Shown: positions 1 through 6,606 of the stretch, one piece after another
Layout of the letters: the number at the start of each line of letters is the position of its first letter
How positions within the stretch are numbered: position 1 is the stretch's first letter
From: Clostridiales bacterium
Lineage (GTDB): Bacteria; Bacillota; Clostridia; Christensenellales; QALW01
Assembly (NCBI GenBank): GCA_018376855.1
Contig: JAHAAN010000064.1
Coordinates: 1 to 10,923, forward strand
Length of the DNA: 10,923 nucleotides
Reading direction: 5' to 3'
Notes under the pieces: model-generated
Database searches by the model: none
The model's input: only the letters and a program-made list of their open reading frames with translations
Told to the model about the DNA's origin: nothing
Position numbers and translations under genes: made by a program

Positions 1-87
1 CATATTCAGGCCGCCCGTAAAGGCATCCACTGCATAGCGCCTGACGCTTGCCTCCCCGTATGCCCTTTGTCTTTTATGATGTAACAT
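1..87 (-). CDS. 5' end of an unidentified late phage gene (partial)
   Basis: An open frame starts at ATG 87-85 and runs off the left edge after 29 codons. Its ATG overlaps the stop codon of the upstream gene (TGATG), a typical translational-coupling arrangement. A GGAGG Shine-Dalgarno sequence sits about 8 nt before the ATG, inside the upstream gene. The visible peptide is basic (start MLHHKRQRAYGE) and has no recognisable domain. By position, after the capsid and head-completion genes of the late operon, it could be a further connector or tail gene, but that is inference from gene order only. The start is well supported; the function is unknown. Confidence 0.6.
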   Translation of the reverse strand, partial: MLHHKRQRAYGEASVRRYAVDAFTGGLNM

Positions 88-653
88 CAGATCCACCTCC
101 GCGCCGGCATCCGGCAGCGTCTTGAAAGCCTGTGAACGTTTGAAACCGCATTTAAAAAACGCTCGTCCCAGGTTGCCGCTTCATAAAACTTTCCTTCTCC
201 GGTAGCATACAGGCTCAGCGCGCCGTATATATATACCACCGCCGGAACCTCCTGCTCCGAAAGCACCGGTTCATCCTCCGGCTGCTCTAATTTTTCAGGC
301 ACATAATAATAGCTTACGGCTGCCGCGCTGCCCGGCGAAGCAAACACCTGTATTCGCCCCGCCAGCTCCCGAAAGCGCCGTTCATGCCCGTTTACCCTGA
401 TCCTGCAAACGTCCGCAAAGCACTTTTCCAGCCCGTCGATTTCAAAGCAGCACGCCTGATCCAACTGCACTTCCTGCTCCGCTATCGGCCGCAGCACATT
501 CACCGCCACTTTGTGATAGGCCTCGTTGATTCCCATCTTCAGCCGGTCATACACGCTCTGCTCGCTTTCCGTGCGCACGGCATCCTGATCGGCAAACGCC
601 GTATCAATCCCCATCAGCAGCGCGCACCTGCGAATCATTTCCTCCAGCTTCAT
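87..653 (-). CDS. Probable phage head completion / head-tail connector protein
   Basis: This 188-residue protein starts at ATG 653 behind an AAGGAGG ribosome binding site. The N-terminal third is helical and charged. The middle contains alternating hydrophobic stretches that suggest beta structure (around residues 85-115, including AVSYYYVPEKL). The C-terminal part has an aromatic helix (VVYIYGALSLYATGEGKFYE) followed by WDERFLNAV. This helical bundle with a late aromatic W/F segment resembles small gp6-like connector proteins encoded after the major capsid gene, which seal the portal and receive the tail. I place it there from size, fold impression and gene order, not from a diagnostic motif. 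Its stop overlaps the start of the next gene, and it lies 25 bp after the preceding small gene. Confidence 0.5.
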   Translation of the reverse strand: MKLEEMIRRCALLMGIDTAFADQDAVRTESEQSVYDRLKMGINEAYHKVAVNVLRPIAEQEVQLDQACCFEIDGLEKCFADVCRIRVNGHERRFRELAGRIQVFASPGSAAAVSYYYVPEKLEQPEDEPVLSEQEVPAVVYIYGALSLYATGEGKFYEAATWDERFLNAVSNVHRLSRRCRMPARRWI

Positions 654-678
654 TTCTTTCCCCCTCCTTTATAACGAC

Positions 679-978
679 TTACCGGCTCTCCAAACGCGCA
701 TTTTCCCGCTCCAATTCCTCCAAATAATGCATAATGCGCGCCGCCGACGTCCTGCGAACGTAACGCACCGCCCGTTCGTCCAGCTGCTCATAGGGCAGCT
801 CGCACGCCAATGTGCTTCCCATCTGCGCCTCATGATGCACCTCAAAACGCCCGCTTTCAAGATTAAACATAATAAAGTATCCGCTGTCGATTTCTTTCAT
901 GCGCCAAACAATGTCGCACACATCCGCCTCTATCGGGCGAAGCGCGCCGCAGCACTGTCCTTCTCTTGCTCTGACCAT
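679..978 (-). CDS. Small phage protein of unknown function
   Basis: This 99-residue protein starts at ATG 978, with AAGGAG 7 nt upstream, directly after the terminator that follows the major capsid gene. I do not recognise the family. The N-terminal half is cysteine-containing and mixed (CCGALRP, then CDIVWRMKEID). The middle (GYFIMFNLESGRFEVHHE) looks like a beta hairpin. The last 20 residues (LEELERENARLESR) form a short charged amphipathic helix with heptad-spaced leucines, so it may oligomerise. Its place between capsid and connector genes suggests a virion or head-assembly role. It could equally be a minor accessory protein. Downstream of the terminator it should be made at lower levels than the coat protein. 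Confidence 0.6.
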   Translation of the reverse strand: MVRAREGQCCGALRPIEADVCDIVWRMKEIDSGYFIMFNLESGRFEVHHEAQMGSTLACELPYEQLDERAVRYVRRTSAARIMHYLEELERENARLESR

Positions 979-995
979 AAACCGTCTCCTTCTTT

Positions 996-1037
996 AAAAA
1001 AGGGCGGCCGCACGATGTCTCGCTGCGGCAGCCCTTT
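996..1037 (-). terminator. Intrinsic terminator after the major capsid gene
   Basis: On the minus strand the arms AAAGGGC-T-GCCGCA (1037-1024) and TGCGGC-C-GCCCTTT (1012-999) pair over 13 of 14 positions around an 11-nt loop. They are followed by a TTTTTT run (1001-996). This is a textbook rho-independent terminator, 40 bp past the capsid stop codon. On the plus strand no U tract follows directly. It divides the late operon and probably limits read-through into the downstream head genes. Confidence 0.85.
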
Positions 1038-1076
1038 GCGGTGCTTGTATTTTTTATTTTTTTGAATAATTTTGCC

Positions 1077-2255
1077 TTATGCTTCCGTGATCCCCATAAG
1101 CGCCGCCTGTCCGCAGGGACGCGTACACATCAGTTCCGCATATTTGACCATGGTTGCGCTAAACACGGCTTTTCCTGCGCACTGGCGCAAAATATTGCCG
1201 TTTTCGCCTTCCAGCCATCTCCAATCGCAAAGTTGATGCAATGCAAAATCCTTGCTGTCAAGCAGATACATGGTTCCTTCCGGAACGAAACGATCCGCCA
1301 CGATCGGCATACCCGCATAACTGATCGCTTTATAGCCGCCCGTCAGCTCCACGGTATTGACATTGCGCTTGTTACTCTCCAGCGTAGCCGCATATGCTCT
1401 TCTGACCCCGTAGGAGCAAAGCGCTACGTCGATATGGCTGCCCGCCGCTTCCTCCGCGGAATCGATCGCCTTTTGAATTTTCGCATCGCTGATCGTACCC
1501 GTTGTGCCGCCCACATAAGGAAGCAGCCAACTGTTGCTTGCTTTGCTCAGCCCATACAGCGAACCCGTAGTGGAAAAGATCGCGCCAAGACCGGTCAGCT
1601 CATTTCCTTTTGATCCCTGCACATATATGCATGCGTCCTTTGCTACGCTCACAGCGCTGTCAAGCGTAATGCTGGTGCTGGTTGCACCTTTGGTGATTCC
1701 CACAATCTGCTTTCCGGTTACTGTCGGAGTTGTCGCTGAAGCTGATGCATAAATGTCCACCACCATGCCCTCGGCAAAATTTCTGCCGCTGCTCACTGGA
1801 ACGGTAGCCGAAGTCGTTACTGCTTCCGTCACTGTTGCCAAAAGTCCCGTACCGTCACCGTAAAGCATACGCCCGAAATTGAACTTCGCCGCGCGGAGCA
1901 AGCCTTCCATTTCCGCGTTCAGCAGGTTCACAAATGCGCCGGAGCTGCTCTCCGAAGCGCGGATCGCCTTATCGGAGATCTCGATCGTGCCGTACAGATT
2001 TTTCAAGGTGGAAACAAATTGCTTATACTGATTGCTGAACGGCGTCGGCAGATCGCCCGCCTCCGTTCCCGCCGCAATGCCGCCGTTAACGCCGACAGCC
2101 GCCGCTTTGCGTACTTCCTTGCCGAACACGCCCGCCTCCGTCTGCTTAATCATGTTATAAAGCGGATTCGTCTGTGTATTCAGCTGATGCGCCACTACAT
2201 CCAGATAAAATGATTTTAATGCGTTTTCCGCATTGCTGATCGTTAATGTTGCCAT
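1077..2255 (-). CDS. Major capsid protein, HK97 fold
   Basis: This 392-residue protein forms the icosahedral shell. It starts at ATG 2255 with a GAGG ribosome binding site about 10 nt upstream. HK97-type features are visible: an N-terminal helix and arm (1-45); an extended E-loop-like region (about 45-85); the spine-helix and following stretch ending in FGRMLYGDGTG (127-137); a Ser/Thr-rich beta region (about 145-210) that may be a peripheral insertion; and a C-terminal A-domain segment AGMPIVADRFVPEGTMYLLD (314-333), typical of tailed-phage coats. There is no N-terminal protease or delta domain; a separate scaffold gene lies immediately upstream. A terminator follows, as expected for the most abundant virion protein. 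The fold assignment is strong; membership of a named subfamily is not determined. Confidence 0.85.
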   Translation of the reverse strand: MATLTISNAENALKSFYLDVVAHQLNTQTNPLYNMIKQTEAGVFGKEVRKAAAVGVNGGIAAGTEAGDLPTPFSNQYKQFVSTLKNLYGTIEISDKAIRASESSSGAFVNLLNAEMEGLLRAAKFNFGRMLYGDGTGLLATVTEAVTTSATVPVSSGRNFAEGMVVDIYASASATTPTVTGKQIVGITKGATSTSITLDSAVSVAKDACIYVQGSKGNELTGLGAIFSTTGSLYGLSKASNSWLLPYVGGTTGTISDAKIQKAIDSAEEAAGSHIDVALCSYGVRRAYAATLESNKRNVNTVELTGGYKAISYAGMPIVADRFVPEGTMYLLDSKDFALHQLCDWRWLEGENGNILRQCAGKAVFSATMVKYAELMCTRPCGQAALMGITEA

Positions 2256-2276
2256 AAGTTGATTACCTCTTTCCTT

Positions 2277-2855
2277 CTATTTTTTCCATAGTCCTAACGT
2301 CATGCTGCCTGCCTCCTCCAGCGTCTTGGCGCTGCGCCGCGGCGTGGAGGGAAGGCTCCCTTCCTTTTGGAAAAGCAGCACAGGCGCGCCTTCGTTCAGG
2401 TGCTCCAGATAACGCATCACGATCCTGTCGCAAATCTCGGGGTTATTGAAAACATGGGTCTGCATAAATTCCTCGCTGTCTGCCAGCTTGTCCGGATCAA
2501 CAGCCTGCTCGCTCAGCACTGCCAAGCATACCTCTCTAAGCGATTGTTCCGTGCGTTCCCCATCCTTCAGCCTATCCTCGATCTGCTGCGCAAACCGTTC
2601 TGCTCCGGGATACTGCCGCCAGAATTCCCCCAGCGTCTTCTCCCAGCGCTCCTCCTGCGTTTCCTGCCCGTTCTCCAGCTGCCTTTTGAGTTCCTCGTTT
2701 TCCCTGGCGAGCTCGCTCATTCGCTGCGACCTTCGCGTAAATTCCGCCTCAAGATTCGCATATGCCTGTGCAAGTTGTTCACCGTTTTTAAATTTATCTT
2801 GCGCCTTTTCGGCTGTGGAGTCCGCTGCCGCGGATTGTTCCTCTTTATTCGCCAT
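2277..2855 (-). CDS. Capsid scaffold protein
   Basis: This 192-residue, highly charged, largely helical protein starts at ATG 2855 with GGAGG 8 nt upstream. Residues about 20-63 (including YANLEAEFTRRSQRMSEL and ENEELKRQLE) form a clear coiled-coil stretch. A second helical part containing FWRQYPGAERF follows, and a short basic end (TPRRSAKTLEEAG) could contact the coat. Scaffold proteins of this kind fill the procapsid, set its size and leave before DNA entry. Position supports the call: it lies between portal and coat, overlaps the end of the portal gene by 11 bp, and is 21 bp before the coat gene. I see no Ser/His protease motif, so it is probably a scaffold without a fused maturation protease. 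Confidence 0.75.
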   Translation of the reverse strand: MANKEEQSAAADSTAEKAQDKFKNGEQLAQAYANLEAEFTRRSQRMSELARENEELKRQLENGQETQEERWEKTLGEFWRQYPGAERFAQQIEDRLKDGERTEQSLREVCLAVLSEQAVDPDKLADSEEFMQTHVFNNPEICDRIVMRYLEHLNEGAPVLLFQKEGSLPSTPRRSAKTLEEAGSMTLGLWKK

Positions 2856-4674
2856 CTACTCCGCCTCCCAATATCGTTCTGTGCTGCGCAACATGCTCTA
2901 AAAGCGCTCTTGCGCGCTCCGGATTCTGCCGCTCCATAAGCTCAAAGCGTTCGCTGAACAGCAGCTTGCTATGCTCCTGCAAATGAATCCGGTGATCGTC
3001 CGCTTCCATGATCGCCGCGCCTTTTCCCTCTTCTATCGCCATATTTTCACGCTGCGCGCGCTCCGCGCTCAGGTTGGTCAGTGCCGCGCCGTTCTCCCAG
3101 TCTCCCATTCCGAGAATGGAAAGCACCTTCGCCTTTGTCGCCTCGTCCATCACGCCGCGCTCACCTGTAAAGATCCCTCTGGCCAGCAGGTCAAACACCA
3201 TTTGCCTGCGCTGCGCAATACCTTGAGAAAGCTCGTTTTCCGTTTCATGCACAACGTCGTCGCTTGTGATCGCGCTGGCGCGCCAATACATGGCGCTGAC
3301 CTTTCCGTTCTCACCCACCAGCTGATCCAAGCGCAGTCCGCTTGCAAACTGTTTGTACAAACGCAGCCATTGCTTCGCGATTGCCAATATCGCGTTTCGG
3401 ATATGCTCTGCCGTGATCGAAAGGCGCGTGTTATCCTGTTCATTAATCAGGCTCAACGCCGTTCCGCTCATGCCGCCGGCGCTCACATAGCCTCTGCGCA
3501 TCAGATCCGATACGCCGCTGATCATTTCAAACTCCTGAAGCAGCATCTCTTCTTCACGCGCAAACTCCGAAGGAAGCGTGCCGCACGGCATCATCGTGGG
3601 CGGATTCGCTCCCTGTTTATAAATCAGCACCTTGCCCGGATACAACCCCTCGTTTTCCAACGCCTCCGTATCCACAGCGCCTTCCTCCACTGCAACCACA
3701 CCGAATGCCGCACGGTTTAAATATTCATGCTTTCGATTCTTCACCGCATTGTACGCACGCTGCACCGGAATGCACCGTTCCACCACCGAGCTTCCCCAAA
3801 AGCACCCCGGCTGCACGATTGCGGACTGCTGCACGAAAGGAAACATTCGCTCTCCCGATTCTCCGTTTCGGTACGGCAGCTCTCCTTCAAACAGCAGCTT
3901 ATCGCCGGCTACCGTCAGCAGACGTCCGTTCTTATGCGCACGCGAGGGCTTTTCGTAATATTCCATCACCAAAGCGCTGTCCTCTTTGCTTGTTACCTCT
4001 GCACGATGCGCGCCCGTCATGCTGTATACCGTTTGCGCTTCCGGCGCAACATGCACACCGTATTTCTCGTATATCTCCGAACAAGTGAATATCTGCGCAT
4101 GTATCAAGCTATTGCATTTTCCCACGTTTTCACGGTCATTTTGATCCGGATATATCTCATACGGCGAACAAACCGCCACATCCACATCGCCCTGCTTTTT
4201 CCCGTGCGCTACCGCCATTCCCGCATCCGCGCGCCACAGGATCTTATAAAATACCGTTCCGCAGATCTCGCTCCATACCGTTGCATCCGCAATTTTCTGC
4301 TGCATATTCAACCGCTTATATACCGACCGCAAAATCTGCGTGCAGACCTTCGCGCTCTGCACATCCTGCTCGTCGCCTGTTGCAGGCCGCACCATGACCT
4401 GCGGCCGCATTTGACTGAACCGGCTGAGCCGAACCTCAACAAGCGGCGCAATGTGGTTAAATACTTCCCGCTCCTGCCAAAAATACTGCTTCTCATCCTG
4501 AAACACCTCGTTGCTGACTTCTGAAATATCGCAGTATTGCCGCCCCGCGGCAAAATTCATATTCAACCTCCACTGCAGCTCAAACGGCGCCCTTGCCGCA
4601 GCCCGCTTTTCATATTCGCTTCGCACAAACTCGCATAGAATCCGTTCATGCTGTTCCTTGCTTTGCATTTCCAA
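2845..4674 (-). CDS. Phage portal protein (large, podovirus/P22-like type)
   Basis: This protein of about 609 residues would form the dodecameric channel at one capsid vertex, through which DNA enters and where the tail attaches. The N-terminal third has portal-like features: WRLNMNFAAGRQYCD (about 36-50), then REVFNHIAPLVEVRLSRF (about 73-90), RPQVMVRPATGDEQD, and ICGTVFYKILW. The middle contains YEIYPDQND, typical of the wing/stem region. A helical C-terminus (about 430-600) carries long charged helices. The length is above that of HK97-type portals and nearer the P22-like group; that placement is by impression. The start is uncertain: TTG 4674 lies 12 nt after GAGG, while ATG 4668, two codons later, has only a weak AAGG nearby. 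It follows the terminase gene by 17 bp. Confidence 0.8.
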   Translation of the reverse strand: MEMQSKEQHERILCEFVRSEYEKRAAARAPFELQWRLNMNFAAGRQYCDISEVSNEVFQDEKQYFWQEREVFNHIAPLVEVRLSRFSQMRPQVMVRPATGDEQDVQSAKVCTQILRSVYKRLNMQQKIADATVWSEICGTVFYKILWRADAGMAVAHGKKQGDVDVAVCSPYEIYPDQNDRENVGKCNSLIHAQIFTCSEIYEKYGVHVAPEAQTVYSMTGAHRAEVTSKEDSALVMEYYEKPSRAHKNGRLLTVAGDKLLFEGELPYRNGESGERMFPFVQQSAIVQPGCFWGSSVVERCIPVQRAYNAVKNRKHEYLNRAAFGVVAVEEGAVDTEALENEGLYPGKVLIYKQGANPPTMMPCGTLPSEFAREEEMLLQEFEMISGVSDLMRRGYVSAGGMSGTALSLINEQDNTRLSITAEHIRNAILAIAKQWLRLYKQFASGLRLDQLVGENGKVSAMYWRASAITSDDVVHETENELSQGIAQRRQMVFDLLARGIFTGERGVMDEATKAKVLSILGMGDWENGAALTNLSAERAQRENMAIEEGKGAAIMEADDHRIHLQEHSKLLFSERFELMERQNPERARALLEHVAQHRTILGGGVDGE

Positions 4675-4691
4675 AATACCTTGCCCCCTCT

Positions 4692-6113
4692 TTAATATTT
4701 TTTTTCACGTCTCCGCCGCATCATGCGTTCCAAATCCATAATAACCTCGCTTTGAATCTCGCTTTCCGGCTTGTACGGCGCCGGACGCGACATAATAAAA
4801 TATCGCAGCTCGTCCATCGCATGGTCGTTTCGCTTCACGGGCTTATCTCCGTCCCCGTATCGGTATCCTTTGATTTCTCGTATCATTTCCGGGCAGCAGG
4901 AGAAAATATAAAGCTTTGCCTTTCCCGCGTCTCCCTTGAGATACTGCTTTACCCTCTGCACGCCCGCCCATATGTTTTTATCCACTCTGGTATTGACCCG
5001 AATCCCCAGTTCGCTGAAGATCTGCGCCACCGATCTGGGCGAAGCAAGCGTCTGCTGCAAGCTTGCGGAATCCATCAACGCCTCATAGCAGCCGGAACCG
5101 TCCTTGGGCCAACCTAAGCGCTCGCTGATCTCACGAATGCGCCTGCAATGTTCCGCCGCATCCATTCCGGCAGCATAATGCTCCGCGCTCACAAAAATGT
5201 TTCCGTCTCCGTCCACCGCATACCAATGCGCCGAAAGCGGATTTACCAATCCCGGATCGATAGAAATGGCGCTGTACCACTGCACCGGAATCTCAAAAGG
5301 CTCCATAACATTGTTCTCCACGCTGAATTCCGGGTAAACCAGCCCGCACGAAGACGCAAAATGCCCGTATTGCCTGCTTTGGCGTTCCTCTTCGCTCAGC
5401 ACGCTCTCCAGCAGCTGAAGCTCCGAAGCATCCAAAAACGGATTATCCCGCCATGCCATCTGTTCATACCAAACCTCCGGGTCCGAACGCTGATTCATAT
5501 AAATATCCTCATGAACCCATGTCAGTCCCATCAGCGGGGTCATTGTTCCCCAAATATCCCCGCGCCGATCCAATATGCGCATGCGGCACTCGTCGTAAAT
5601 ATCCTTCGGCGGTTCTTCATCAAACCACACATAATCCAAGCTTGTCCCCTGAAACTTCGCTCTTCCCTGATCGCACGATTTAAAGCCGATCACCGAAATA
5701 CCTCCGCCTACGCTTTTGACCTGAATAAAATCAATAATTCCGCTTTCGGGGCTGTCCGCCGTACCCTTGCGCATCACAATGCGCTCGATCCACTGCGGCG
5801 GCAGATAAGAAAGCAGCTTTTTCTGCGCCACGTCTCGCTGCACCTCCTGCGTTAAGCTTACCACCCACCCGCAAGTCGGCCCTTTGATCTGCCTGTACGG
5901 GTGAATTCCCCGCGCAAACCACACTGTTTCCACTGCACCGCACTCCGTTTTGCCCGTGCGGTTGCCCCCAAATACCCAACGGTTCCGCTTCATGCACTTG
6001 TGAAACTCCAGCTGCTTTTGGTGTATCCGCTTTCCGTGATTATAGCCTGCAAGCTTAAAGAGCTGAGGATCCTTTTGAATCGTTCTTTCCAAAATCTCCA
6101 GTTCCTCTTTCAC
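4692..6113 (-). CDS. terL: Terminase large subunit (packaging ATPase and nuclease)
   Basis: This 473-residue protein pumps DNA into the procapsid and cuts the concatemer. The ATPase domain shows Walker A GGNRTGKT (49-56), Walker B VWFDEE (162-167) and the coupling segment GTMTPL (189-194). The C-terminal RNase H-like nuclease shows acidic residues in SIDPG (Asp286), LMDSAS (Asp348) and NDHAMDELRY (Asp430, Asp434), so both activities look intact. The start is GTG 6113, with GGAGGAGG 6 nt upstream. That places the first 59 bp inside the preceding small-terminase-like gene, so the two are probably translationally coupled. The end is basic (RRRREKKY). Length and motif order fit full-length TerL proteins of tailed phages. 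Confidence 0.93.
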   Translation of the reverse strand: MKEELEILERTIQKDPQLFKLAGYNHGKRIHQKQLEFHKCMKRNRWVFGGNRTGKTECGAVETVWFARGIHPYRQIKGPTCGWVVSLTQEVQRDVAQKKLLSYLPPQWIERIVMRKGTADSPESGIIDFIQVKSVGGGISVIGFKSCDQGRAKFQGTSLDYVWFDEEPPKDIYDECRMRILDRRGDIWGTMTPLMGLTWVHEDIYMNQRSDPEVWYEQMAWRDNPFLDASELQLLESVLSEEERQSRQYGHFASSCGLVYPEFSVENNVMEPFEIPVQWYSAISIDPGLVNPLSAHWYAVDGDGNIFVSAEHYAAGMDAAEHCRRIREISERLGWPKDGSGCYEALMDSASLQQTLASPRSVAQIFSELGIRVNTRVDKNIWAGVQRVKQYLKGDAGKAKLYIFSCCPEMIREIKGYRYGDGDKPVKRNDHAMDELRYFIMSRPAPYKPESEIQSEVIMDLERMMRRRREKKY

Positions 6114-6435
6114 GCTCTGCCTCCTCCATCAACTGTTCTCGCCGCTGTAAGATGCTTCTCGCCTCCTCCAATTCCATGCCTGCCTCCTGCTGCGGCTGCG
6201 AAATCCCCTGCCTTTCCAAGTACCACCGCGCCGCCGCAAGATCAGGCGGAACCTCCTTGCTCACCACCTTTGTCAGCACCAATTCCCGTTTGACCGATCC
6301 GTCCTCGTTTTTAATATCCTTTAGTTCATGCACTTCTTCCTTTGCAACATAACCGCACGCTCGCTTCAAAAAAGCCTGCAATACCTGCTGCTCCTGTTTT
6401 TTTCGAGCGGCTGCCTCATTTTTCTTCACATTCAC
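6055..6435 (-). CDS. Small-terminase-like protein lacking an HTH domain
   Basis: From GTG 6435 this encodes 126 residues. A GAGG lies 7 nt before that codon; ATG 6498 is in frame but has no such site, and GTG 6429 is a second option. Residues 20-80 match by eye the C-terminal half of Firmicutes small terminases: LKRACGYVAKEEV, a variable hairpin, then KEVPPDLAAARWYLERQG, like the usual PPD-x2-A-x3-(F/W)-x-L pattern. The usual N-terminal helix-turn-helix (about 50 residues), which binds the packaging site, is absent; only a short basic stretch (KKNEAAARKKQEQQ) precedes this region. Residues about 84-112 form a charged helix that could oligomerise. Position directly before terL supports a packaging role. 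It may be a truncated or unusual TerS; family assignment is tentative. Confidence 0.6.
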   Translation of the reverse strand: MNVKKNEAAARKKQEQQVLQAFLKRACGYVAKEEVHELKDIKNEDGSVKRELVLTKVVSKEVPPDLAAARWYLERQGISQPQQEAGMELEEARSILQRREQLMEEAERERGTGDFGKNDSKGSSAL

Positions 6436-6456
6436 TTCGCCCCCTCTACAGCGATC

Positions 6457-6465
6457 ATCATAGCA
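6457..6465 (-). promoter_or_regulatory. Candidate extended -10 promoter for the late operon
   Basis: On the minus strand TGCTATGAT (6465-6457) fits an extended -10 box (TGn plus TATGAT, 5 of 6 matches to TATAAT). No good -35 box is seen 17 bp upstream. Transcription would begin near 6450, giving a very short leader with the GAGGGGG ribosome site and supporting GTG 6435 as the start of the first gene. Phage late operons often need an activator, so this is only a candidate. Confidence 0.3.
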
Positions 6466-6524
6466 TACCGTTTCGCCGAATCTTCCATATTGTGCCAAAA
6501 TATTGATTCCGCATGAAAACCTCT

Positions 6525-6553
6525 TTGCAAAACCCCTGTAAACGTGATAAGAT
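6525..6553 (+). promoter_or_regulatory. Sigma-A type promoter for the ABC exporter gene
   Basis: TTGCAA (6525-6530, 4 of 6 matches to TTGACA) and TAAGAT (6548-6553, 4 of 6 matches to TATAAT) are separated by exactly 17 bp. Predicted transcription starts near 6560, about 47 nt before the ATG. It faces away from the phage late operon across the 171-bp divergent intergenic region. I found no obvious operator. Confidence 0.5.
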
Positions 6554-6573
6554 AAAAAGAGCCTTTGCGGCTC
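6554..6573 (-). terminator. Short minus-strand terminator-like hairpin
   Basis: On the minus strand GAGCC (6573-6569), loop GCAAA and GGCTC (6563-6559) are followed by TTTTT (6558-6554). The stem is only 5 bp, but the layout is that of an intrinsic terminator for leftward transcription. No leftward gene ends here, since the right neighbour reads rightward. It may shield the late operon from antisense read-through, be left over from a lost gene, or instead form a 5' stem-loop on the rightward mRNA. Confidence 0.4.
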
Positions 6574-6606
6574 CGTGATAAAACTTTTATTGAAAGGACT
6601 TTCACT

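Noticed and set aside
2971..4524. Long plus-strand open frames opposite the portal gene
   Set aside because: They overlap each other and the portal gene, are unusually rich in Arg, His and Cys, and lack convincing starts; they are shadows.
5148..5855. A 235-codon plus-strand frame opposite terL
   Set aside because: Antisense to the terminase nuclease and ATPase motifs; composition is typical of a shadow frame.
6436..6498. ATG 6498 as the start of the TerS-like gene
   Set aside because: No Shine-Dalgarno precedes it, the extra 21 residues have no TerS-like pattern, and a good GAGG site serves GTG 6435.
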